64,000 nucleotides of DNA. It comes from Cliona cf. orientalis. Taxonomy: Eukaryota > Porifera > Demospongiae > Clionaida > Clionaidae. The stretch covers positions 5,291,501 to 5,355,500 of the forward strand of contig OZ005699.1 in NCBI GenBank assembly GCA_963930775.1. The letters run 5' to 3'. Below, piece by piece: positions 55,562-64,000 of this stretch. Numbering within the stretch: position 1 is the first letter of the stretch; each line of letters opens with the position of its first letter. The translations under genes were made by a program, and so were the position numbers. The notes below the pieces were generated by a model. It did no database searches. It was not told where the DNA came from and worked only from the letters and a program-made list of their open reading frames with translations.

Positions 55562-55708
55562 TAAGTTAGACACTGAAGCCAAGAGATGTACAGGATTTAG
55601 AATACTAAAGACACTGATATAAAATCCCGAAGGCGAAGCCTGAGGGTTTTATAAGTGTCTGAAGTATTTTAAAGACTGTAGATCCCATTGGCTGAAGTGT
55701 CTAACTTA
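55562..55708. repeat. Palindromic hairpin element 3
   Basis: TAAGTTAGACACT at the left pairs with AGTGTCTAACTTA at the right, with partial pairing through AGTATTTTAAA/TTAGAATACT words to an apex CCCGAAGGCGAAGCCTGAGGG. About 147 bp; the GTTAGACACT arm is shared with the hairpin at 25846. Confidence 0.75.
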
Positions 55709-55775
55709 TTTAGACTCCTGAGAATGCTGTTGCTTAGTAACTTCTTGTATGTTATTGTCTAAAGAACTAGCTTTC

Positions 55776-55830
55776 TAAGTAGAGGGGTTCTAAGTAGAGG
55801 GATTTTAAGTAGAGGGGTTCTAAGTAACTT
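55776..55830 (+). repeat. Tandem TAAGTAGAGGGGTTC units
   Basis: Three 15-bp units with one or two changes, followed by a complementary ACTTAGAACCC that could fold back on the last unit. Confidence 0.7.
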
Positions 55831-55857
55831 AGAACCCTTGTTTTTAACCAATCAAAT

Positions 55858-55981
55858 CACAATATTTGTGATAACTAGAGTCTAAATATAGACTCGCTAC
55901 AGTATAATCTGGATGTGCCAGTCGATGTCATACAGTGTATCATTATTATCTTTAGACTCTAGTTGTCACAAATACTGTGCA
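55858..55981. repeat. Palindromic element in the TRP-like pseudogene
   Basis: CACAATATTTGTGATAACTA at the left pairs with TAGTTGTCACAAATACTGTG at the right, continuing through GAGTCTAAA. About 124 bp. The right end lies at the start of what remains of an exon of the third channel copy, and related TAGTTGTAACAAATACTG words occur at 25652. Confidence 0.7.
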
Positions 55982-56134
55982 TTATTCACTCCTGGAGGCT
56001 GATGATAATGGTGATATTCAGCCAAGAAAAAGATTAACTTTGAAGTATATTGTGGATATTGAAAACAAAGTATGCTCGTTGCTATACAGTTCACTATCAT
56101 GCATAACATAATAAAATAATATTATATGTTATAG

Positions 56135-56270
56135 TTAGACTATAGCCTTGAGTGGTTTATTTGAATTGTACGCGAGAGGCGGGCATTTAAACCACGAGGC
56201 GAAGCCGAGTGGTTTAAATGCACGCCTCGAGCGTACAATTCAAATAAAGCACGATAAGGCTATAGTCTAA
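56135..56270. repeat. Palindromic hairpin element 4
   Basis: TTAGACTATAGCCTT pairs with AAGGCTATAGTCTAA. Arms run through TTATTTGAATTGTACGC and ATTTAAACCAC to the apex GAGGCGAAGCCGAG. 136 bp, nearly perfect, inside an intron of the third channel copy. Downstream 56300-56470 carries inverted GGTATA...TATACC blocks also seen near 44940. Confidence 0.85.
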
Positions 56271-56806
56271 GTGGCTTGTACTATGACCGCCAACCGTGGT
56301 ATATGGAAGTTATACCACGGCTCTATGCCCATAGTAAATACACGCGTTATCTGCCAGCTGTGGTATATGGCAGTTATACCATGGCTGTGGTTACTCTACA
56401 GTTTGCACAGTGGGCAGACAGTGGTTTACATTGTATATACTACAGGCGGTGCCTTTGATCTTTACTCTAGTCATAGTACAAATAATTTTATAATACATCC
56501 AGCCGTGATACTTTTAATTGAGAGTAAATGGAGGAGGTTTACACGAAATACGTTGATGTAATACCAATCTCTCATGAGCATGCACTTTATAGTATTATCA
56601 TGATAAGTTTTTATTGTCATGATAGTCTTCACTTCATTTATTGGGCTACAACAATGACAATACTGTCATTAGCACTGCTAACTGGGTGCAAAATCAGACG
56701 ACTCTAGTGTTTATACCACACCTGAGGATTATTTCAGAGCAGTGTGTGAAGCTTTGATGCTCTTTCTTATAACAATGTCATTCATCAGGGACATTCTACT
56801 CATATC

Positions 56807-57181
56807 TACCGTATTTGCTCGAATAGAAGCCGCACACCGAATAGTAGCCGCACCTGGAGCTCCGCCAAAGTAATAGTAGCCGCACGCATGCGTGAACACA
56901 ATTAAGTGGGTGTGGCCACGTTCGCACGCAATAAACGATCGTCAGTTCGAGGCAAAACCATGACAGAAGATGTCCCTGGCTTGGTTCTGCTGCTGTTTTT
57001 CGATCATAATATCTCGAATATTCGAAAAGTAGTCCTAAAAACTACTATCACAACAAGATACCATCGGATGGGCGCAAAGGTATCCCTCCAAAATAAATAA
57101 AAGCCGCCCTCGATTAGTAGCCGCACTCCAGCAAGGCTGAAATTAACAGTAGCTGCGGCTACTATTCGAATAAATACGGTA
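56807..57181. mobile_element. TACCGTA-type MITE at an exon-intron boundary
   Basis: TACCGTATTTGCTCGAATAG and CTATTCGAATAAATACGGTA ends, with GAAGCCGCAC / GCGGCTAC inward. 375 bp, TA target site. Removing one TA and the element restores CATATCTATGTGAG, which reads as the end of a channel exon plus a GTGAG donor, in the same phase as in copies 1 and 2. Confidence 0.85.
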
Positions 57182-58825
57182 TGTGAGCCTAAAATAATCC
57201 ATATGTGAAACTAGGCTGGAGCATACATGAGTCCAGTGGTTATTATATATATGCACATTTGCATGTGCCTGAAGGGAACTGAGTATAAAATCATGCCACA
57301 GCTAGGTACAAGGTGCATTCATGATTTTGGTATCAATAAATATCAGATTGAATCTGGTCTTTCGACTACAATATTCCATTTTAAAATTTTATGTCTAGAG
57401 TGAGGTGGAGATTTTTCACTGAATACAAATTCTTTATATTTACCTACTTCAACACCTTAATGGCAGTTTTGCTGTACATATACATTGACCATCCTTCATA
57501 TTGCAATGGTGCAACAGAGATGGGGTCTAGCTGCCATTGCCTTTTTTCTATATGCTTTGACAGGATTCAGATTTCTCCTGATAATAAGGTAGTAATTTTT
57601 ACAGTCATTGTAGAATGCATGATAAACTGTATCTTTTGTCCATTAGCAATTGCATTATCATCTTGGCAAAGATAATAAAAAAATCATGATATTTTCACCT
57701 TTCTGGTGGTATTTGCATTTATTCTGCTAGCTACTACTGGTGGTCTGTTTCTTGAAGAGTGGCTGGTTACAGCACCGAGCACTAATTCAACTCTGTTGTT
57801 GTAAGTTTATACTTTGATGCCGCATGTTTACTTAATAATGGCCGATAATAATACTATTCCCTTTGGGGACGTGGGATAGCACTTGTAAACAATACTTTCT
57901 CTGATTTTATTGCTCCTAGATATTTCCTGCATTAACATGCCACGACTATACCTATAATGTTAAATTTTGCTGCTATTATTATCCTATACCAGTGCCATAG
58001 TCTACGAAAAAGGTCCCATGGGCATCAGGCTTAGGCTCTAACTGGGGGTGGTCCAACATTCCAGCTGTCAATGTTAGGTACGATGGTTAAGCATATTGTT
58101 GTAAACTACCGTATGCAGCAGTGTGCTGTGTGTACATACCAGTCTCATGGTGACACCAGGCTATAGCTAGACAATGGAAACCTAATATTATTTGCAACAT
58201 TTGCGCTGGCAAACAGTGAGGTAATCCATAGTGGATCACTGTGATATGCACAGATAATAATTTTCTGTAGGTGAAGTCCTTATTGTCAAATGAAATGGTA
58301 TATACCAACGTAATACTCTTCTTCACATTTTATTGTTATGGATGATGGACCAGTAACTTTCCCACTTTGATTCTTACTGGATTAAGGATGACGGTAGAAG
58401 GAGATAGGATTATTGACTACACCAATTTTATGTAAGTATCCTTGCATGCATCTAATTACATATTCACTTACATCAATCTATATTAAATAATAATAATTAT
58501 AGCTATAATTTAGTACAAGCAAAAATGAAGCTAGCGGCGATTCCGCGCAACCGATTTGCAAGGTTAAGGCCTCGGTAGATAGCTTTTTCATTGAGCTATC
58601 TACTGCAACCTGTTTGATGAGAGTACTCCTAGCCAGAGCCGAAATATTCACGATCTACTGCAGGCCCTTGGAGGTCTGTAATCGCTAATGGTAGCTCAAG
58701 CATACCATCTACATTAATAATTAGCTGTTTTGATATCCAAAAATATAAGAACACATGGGTGCATTTCATTTCATCTATTATTCCAAGCTGAGAATCAACT
58801 TGATGGTGAAACATTTTTACCATAA

Positions 58826-59254
58826 TACCGTATGGCGGATAATTTTCGTGGTTGACTTGGCAGTCACGAAATTTTCCCACCCACGAAAATTAATGCCTAC
58901 AGTGATATGGTACAATGCAAGTTCATGATGATGGGCGTGACCACAAACATCGTGGCAGCGTGGCCAATACTTTCCAGTATAGCAAGCAACAATAACCACT
59001 GTCATCTAGCTGATAGCATCTTTGACACTGATAATTTCTTCTATCTCATGCTATTTATCCAAGTCTCTGTAGGTATGGCTTAGTAACAAAGAAGATTGCG
59101 AGCGCTTGTATCGATTACATCATCGTTAGTGCAGCAGTGCCACGCCCCTGGACTGGTTGCTGTCACGAAATTTAAACCACGAAAATTATTTTGAGGGCCT
59201 TTTCGGACTTTCCACGAAAATTAGTCCCCGCGAAAATTACCCGCCATACGCGTA
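58826..59254. mobile_element. TACCGTA-type MITE, TTTTCGTGG family
   Basis: TACCGTATGGCGGATAATTT and AAATTACCCGCCATACGCGT ends, followed inward by repeated CACGAAATTT / AAATTTTCGTGG words. 429 bp in an intron of the third channel copy. Non-coding. Confidence 0.75.
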
Positions 59255-60377
59255 TTACATTTTACCTTCATGTGTGTGAATTGGCAGAAATTTGATCTCC
59301 ATTTCTTAAACTAGAAAATAACATGCCCTTACATGGACTCAATTAATTATTACATGCGTATAATTTTATGATCCTAGGCTACCGTTTCTAGGGCAATTGA
59401 TAAAGGAGTTTACCATAACAAGCTAACCACTTTGCAGATGGCTTGGATATGGTACCTACTTCATCTTCATGTTCTTCGTGGTGGTGGTTCTTCCAAGTCT
59501 TCTCATTGCTCAGATGAGTGATACCTTCACAAACATCCAGACTGATGCTACACGTACTTTGATTCTTAATAGAGCTAGAAGGATACTAAATATAGAGGAA
59601 ACAACTAATGTAAAAAATCTCTCATGGATTTCTAAGGTAGCTAATACCATTCAATATTGCTTGTACATATAGATCAATGCATGCATTATTATTAATATTA
59701 TTATGATCCATACACTCAGCTAAATAAATTAGCAAAAATTAATCTCAGTATCTCAACAGAAGAAATCTGGGAAGATGCTAAGAGTAAGTGGCCATGGACA
59801 TACCTTGTTTATGCTAATAAAATGATCTGTTTAGCGCAAAAATTTGTGTTCTAGATCTTAATGGAGATCGTGACAAACTTTATAGGAAAATTGCGTAAAG
59901 TAATTATTTAGAATAAATACTGCATTACGCATTGTAATGACTAGAAATTGTAATGCTTGCATGTAAAATAGTTACCAGTCATTTAACATGTACATGCAAT
60001 GGTGACATTCATGCACGTAGGAAGTGTGCAATAACACTGCTTGGTAATTATGCATATGTTATAATCTCATGACTATATGCATTTCACTTGATCATATCAT
60101 ACAGAACATTTGAAAAAGGTTGAATTACCAGAGTGTCGTTAACATCAGAAAATTAATCAAGTTAGAGAAGATGATGATCACACAAAGAGAGCTGGTGGAA
60201 GAGTTAAGGTTATATCCATAGCTACCATTGTTCCATGTATGAAAACTTCAAAATTAGGGTAGATATGATGCCAAAAGCGCAACTGTTTCAGCCTAATACC
60301 GGTAATTGGGTCTGCAGCTGGTCAGCGTATGTATTGTAGCACTAGGTCTGCCAGCCACCTCAAAAGAAGACCTAGCC

Positions 60378-61047
60378 TACTCAGTGCAGTTAAGGACAGT
60401 CACCGTTTGTTGCGCGCGCGCCCGACTACGAGCCAATTAGCGGTCTTGTAACGTGACGTCATTCCATATCAACCGCATACAAGCCACGGCGGAAAGGCCG
60501 CACGATCGCAGTTTTAGCCTCGAAATCGCCGCCGAATTCTTGCCAGACCCCTAAACGTTCGTTTAATTTTCCGTCTCTACTATCAAACGACTCTTTGCCA
60601 AGCTTAAAGCTGTTCTACAGGAGCGATTGTTGCCTTAATTTGTCAATCGGCCATTAGATGCGAAAACGTCGGCCGCCGAACCACCGATTTTTGTCATTTC
60701 TGCGGTTAACTCTTCAGCTATAGCACTTATCCACTATCGCTCCGACAAAAACTTAGAGCACCTTTAGTATTGTCTACATGCTGGTTAAGGTCGGGATACA
60801 AGGGGTTCTTCCCCTCTGGCGAACTCGATTTTTACGTTTGGAGGGCGTGACTTCAGAAGCTCCTCCTACTTAATTGGTTTGTTGTTTGCGGTTACTTTTG
60901 TGTTAAGGGGATAGTACTAGGATTGAACTTTCATATGAGCACCATAAAGACAGCACTGCATGTTCTAATACTTCTAGAATAAGTTCTCAATCTAGGTTAA
61001 AAGGAGTAAATAAATTCACTGGTGACATGCCTTAACTGCACTGAGTA
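60378..61047. mobile_element. TA-flanked foldback, CTCAGTGCAG ends
   Basis: TACTCAGTGCAGTTAAGG at the left and CCTTAACTGCACTGAGTA at the right are perfectly complementary and end in a TA target site; GTCACC/GGTGAC pairs further in. 670 bp, GC-rich interior, no coding frame. Confidence 0.75.
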
Positions 61048-61507
61048 AGGAATCAGGCAGCTTAAACTAGCTTGGAGTTCCAGAACATTATGTTTCATGG
61101 GTTTTATAAAATCTCAGTATTCAGCCCAAATTGTTAAGGCTCGATGGAATTGTTGAATACATCGTGATCCACAACCATATACCTATCCCCATTCTCAGCA
61201 GCTATGTATCATATGCCACGGTATATATAAGCATGATCCTTAAAATAAATGTTGGATCAGTGTAATTGTCCTATAACAGGGACAGCAAAGAAACTTGAAG
61301 ACCTTGCTGAAGTCAATTATTGGTGACCCTATGAGTAACCATTAAACCGCTTTGAAACATGCGGTTGCATGTCAAGATATTCTATAACATAAGATTGGTC
61401 CAAGGTTAGATGTATATTAAAGTATAAGACACATTCAATTTGCAGATACATATTAATAAATTGAACATACAACTGTATCTGATTTCCATTCATGCATATC
61501 CGATGAT

Positions 61508-62315
61508 TAGTCTCGTGCCCAGCCCCCTTCATGCACGCGCGAGAAAGGGTATGGTCAAAAGGGTCGCACTTCCTTGTCCTCGAGGTACGTATATTGCGGC
61601 CCAATCAGATTGCAGAACCATGGTCACATGACATTAGTGGAATATAATTAATTATGCGTGGTTCGTACGTAGTCTCGCAAGCCAGACCCTCACACTCCAC
61701 AGCGTTTTAGTTCTTTCAGGAAAAACACGCGGAGGGAGGGTCTGGCCCACTGCCTATACCCGTTTGGATCCAGCCAGACAAGATGTTGTCTGGCCAATCA
61801 GATTCGTGGAAAATATGATTACGTCACGTTCAATGTTTATCCTGCGTATAGCTGGTGAACGGCGAGGTTTTTTTGGAAGTTGACTTACCGTTTGGGCATT
61901 TTCTACTATCGAAAAAGTAGCGTCCCTTGTTCAAGTTGTTTCTTTGTGCTTCTGTGGCTACCATTTTCGAGCGAGATTTTGAATTACATCACGCAGTTGA
62001 ACGTCATGTGTCGAAATGTTACGAAATCATGGATCCAAACGGGCATAGGCAGTGGGCCAGACCCTCCCCCCGCGTGTTTATCCTGAAAGAACTAAACGCT
62101 GCGGAGTGTGAGGGTCTGGCTTGCGAGACTAGTTCGTACGCACGCGCGTGCAACTCGGTTTGTATGGTACGGTACGGATCGCGGAAGTGGCGGTTAGTTT
62201 CTATTTTACGCACACCAAAATTGCCAATTATTGCATTCCAGCCGGACGCATTAGTGCAACCCTTTTGACCAGACCCTTTCTCGCGCGTGCATGAAGGGGG
62301 CTGGGCACGAGACTA
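61508..62315. mobile_element. Mutator-like foldback element, host of a nested copy
   Basis: TAGTCTCGTGCCCAGCCCCC and GGGGGCTGGGCACGAGACTA arms continue for about 60 bp (GCGCGAGAAAGGGT, GGTCAAAAGGGT). ATCCGATGAT is repeated directly outside (61498-61507 and 62316-62325). Without the nested unit and one copy of its duplication it would be about 340 bp, close to the size of its relative at 27116. Confidence 0.85.
61670..62131. mobile_element. Nested Mutator-like foldback element
   Basis: TAGTCTCGCAAGCCAGACCC and GGGTCTGGCTTGCGAGACTA arms continue for about 100 bp (GGAGGGTCTGGCCCACTGCC, CGTTTGGATCCA). GTTCGTACG duplicates directly outside (61661-61669 and 62132-62140). 462 bp, inserted in the element at 61508. 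Confidence 0.9.
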
Positions 62316-62396
62316 ATCCGATGATATGAACAAGTACAACTAGCTACACTGAAGCCTATTGTCCAGAATAGACGCATTCAATTGAGTGAGTGGTTT

Positions 62397-62663
62397 TACC
62401 GTATAGCCGGAAAATTTGGCGGTTTGGCGGTCTATATTACAACCTAGTCTCGTGCCCAGCCCCCTTCATGTGCGTGAAGGGGGCTGGGCACGAGACTAAT
62501 TACAACCGCCAAATAAAAATCCGCCAAAATTTCCTACTCGCATATATACGTATGGCGATCCCGTACCGAACCGCCAAATTTAAATCCGCTAATATTCTTC
62601 CAATAGCGATTTTGGACTCAACTGCCAAATTTAATTCCCGCCAATATTTCCAGCCATACGGTA
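62397..62663. mobile_element. TACCGTA-type MITE, CCGCCAAA family
   Basis: TACCGTATAGCCGGAAAATT and AATATTTCCAGCCATACGGTA ends with TA site; the interior is made of AACCGCCAAATTTAAATCCGC-like words in both orientations. It is interrupted by the 54-bp foldback at 62445-62498. Confidence 0.75.
62445..62498. mobile_element. 54-bp minimal Mutator-like foldback
   Basis: Two 24-bp arms beginning TAGTCTCGTGCCCAGCCCCC face each other across six bases (TGTGCG). ATTACAACC is duplicated directly outside (62436-62444 and 62499-62507). The arms are the termini of the 27116/61508 family with nothing in between. Confidence 0.9.
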
Positions 62664-64000
62664 ATTATGTGTCTAATTTAGGGCTGTTGCCAGCTAAACA
62701 GATTGATCTCTCTTCCATAACATCAAGCACCCTGCATTTTTGTTTTATTTACAATATCATGTAATAATAATAACCAGACTATATCATAGAGTCGGCAGAC
62801 TCTATACAAGTATAGGGATGGCCCGGACACTCCATATTTACAAATACCCAAATATCATTCATCAAAACAATTGTAGCTACATGCCAGAACCAGATGTTCA
62901 AAAAAATCATGGCCATTTGTCAAATTCTTTCTTTCTTTTTCATTAGCTCAAGACTGCCTTGATCGCTCATCTTAGTTTCCACTCCATTTTGTAGCGCGCA
63001 GGTCCATGACACGCTAGTTTTGCGTTATCTCTATAGTTACGTAATGGTGAGGTGTGTACGGCGCTGTGTCACGATATAAGCGGTAATTGTTACTAAATTT
63101 AGGATATGGACTCGCGTTGTCAAAAATAGCGCACATACAAAATATTGTCGCGTGCTCCTCGTAGACGCCAGAACGCCATCGAAAGACAAGGAAAGGACTT
63201 AGCTACTCGTGGTGCTGCTAAAGAACTGGTATCTCTGTCTACTTTTCTACTTACTCTCGCTCGCTAAAGGTAAATATTACTCGTGGTATACCACCTCGCA
63301 CGTGGTGGATCTAGCTAGACATAGATATCGCTACTCTGGCACAGCCGACTCTCGTCCGTCCTTCTGATAGATCTCTTACCTTCCTCCGCTAGCTGAAGAC
63401 CTTCCAGCTCCAACACTTGAGGCTTTCTTGGACCAATCGCGTTCTGCTACCGCGAACTACAAGCGTTGATTGAAAAGTGGCTGCCAGATTTCAATCTAAT
63501 GGGCGCGGTTGCATCACGTGTGACACTAATTTACTAAGAATAGCCCTTATATCGTGGCATAATGCCTTTAAGATTACGGGATAGTGTTCCGCCCACGCAT
63601 GGTCGAAGTTCACATGAATAATAATAAATGAGACAGTTATATTCCAGTTTTTGTCCACGTTCTTTGCACAGTCAAGGCACAGGTAAGTAGCTCTCCTGAT
63701 GCCTGCCCCATGGTCCACAAAAACGAAAAGCAAACCTGCCACTGTCTGTCTGCAAGCGCGGGTAAGTTTTGCAATTTCCTGCGTCAGTTTTTGCCAAGCC
63801 TCTATGTAATGATACACAAACGAAACGATAGCTTACGAGCCTCTACAGGGCCAGGTATAGCGTTTGAACTCTATCGAGTTACACGAACAGAAAGCGAACA
63901 TAAAAACTTACTGCTTAGCTGCCATGTGACTCGCTTAATGGCGGCCCTCCAAGACAAAACCTTGTCTGACGACTCACCATCCTAGAGTTTTCGAAAAAGC
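62664..64000. other. Terminal region, no gene recognised
   Basis: Open frames on both strands at 63491-63985 overlap each other and have no recognisable domain. The last kilobase is richer in CpG than the rest and could hold a promoter for a gene beyond the window edge. A short ATGGCAGCTAAGCA followed by GTAAGT on the minus strand near 63925 could be a first exon, but nothing confirms it. Confidence 0.35.

Larger units (their letters stand above)
55976..60208 (+). pseudogene. TRP-like channel copy 3, decayed, lacks ankyrin part
   Basis: Exon relics occur in the same order as in copies 1 and 2 but on the plus strand: TVHYSLLEADDNGD ... TLKYIVDIENK (to ~56068), VILLIESKWRRFTRNTLM (~56505-56560), an S-helix exon with YTTPEDYFRAVCEALMLFL (~56640-56808), VRWRFFTEYKFFIFTYFN (~57395), ATTGGLFLEEWLVTAPSTNS (~57730-57800), a pore-like VEGDRIIDYTNFM (~58393-58432), WLGYGTYFIFMFFVVVVLPS with LLIAQMSDTFTNIQ (59438-59636), STEEIWEDAK (~59720-59783) and a coiled tail (~60130-60208). 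No ankyrin exons were found upstream. The 56.7-kb exon is out of frame and stopped, the tail exon carries a stop in the expected phase, and elements at 55858, 56135, 56807 and 58826 interrupt it. Confidence 0.75.

Noticed and set aside
63491-63985. Two overlapping frames on opposite strands (108 and 91 residues)
   Set aside because: No domain recognised, mutually overlapping, and near the window edge; could hide an exon but cannot be supported.

Overview
The window looks like nuclear DNA of an early-branching animal, most likely a demosponge. The evidence is an AT-rich background, short GT-AG introns, an animal-type TRMT10 gene with at least 11 exons, a Pmp-repeat receptor-like protein with a multi-pass C-terminus of a kind I associate with sponges and cnidarians, and many short inverted-repeat elements. 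No bacterial operon, CRISPR array or rRNA was seen. The species assignment is inference.

Layout. 1-3.1 kb: two tail-to-tail genes for secreted, Tyr/Gly/Lys/His-rich proteins. One is a run of DKKYPG-like hexapeptides cut by the window edge. The other has a signal peptide, an acidic stretch, an RKKR site and a cationic Gly-Tyr tail. 5.7-7.9 kb: a multi-exon gene for a Pro/Gln/Tyr-rich protein on the minus strand. 9.8-17.8 kb: a TRMT10-type tRNA (guanine-9-N1)-methyltransferase, for which 11 exons join in phase into 384 residues. 17.95-24.2 kb: one BEL/Pao LTR retrotransposon that looks whole, with apparently identical LTRs, a 5-bp target duplication and a tRNA-Tyr primer site. 24.2-36 kb: a gene-poor repeat belt with a tRNA-derived SINE, hAT-like and Mutator-like foldback elements, perfect hairpins and a SWIM zinc-finger relic. 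36.1-42.2 kb: a large beta-helix (Pmp-repeat) membrane protein whose reading frame shifts once near 38.93 kb. 45.1-46.3 kb: an intronless arrestin-domain protein. 47-54.7 kb: two tandem TRP-like ankyrin channel genes on the minus strand. 56-60.2 kb: a third, decayed copy on the plus strand. 60.2-64 kb: nested transposon relics.

The host genes form no obvious single pathway. The tandem and inverted TRP-like copies, together with the Pmp-repeat receptor-like gene and the arrestin-domain gene, make a membrane and signalling-rich neighbourhood, but a functional link is only a guess.

The most unusual feature is the density and variety of non-autonomous DNA elements. At least nine have different interiors but the same TACCGTA-type ends with TA target sites. 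Five foldback elements start with TAG and end with CTA and have 9-10-bp target duplications; one of them is only 54 bp long. A further group is near-perfect palindromes of about 130-150 bp, two of which have an apex containing GCGAAGC.
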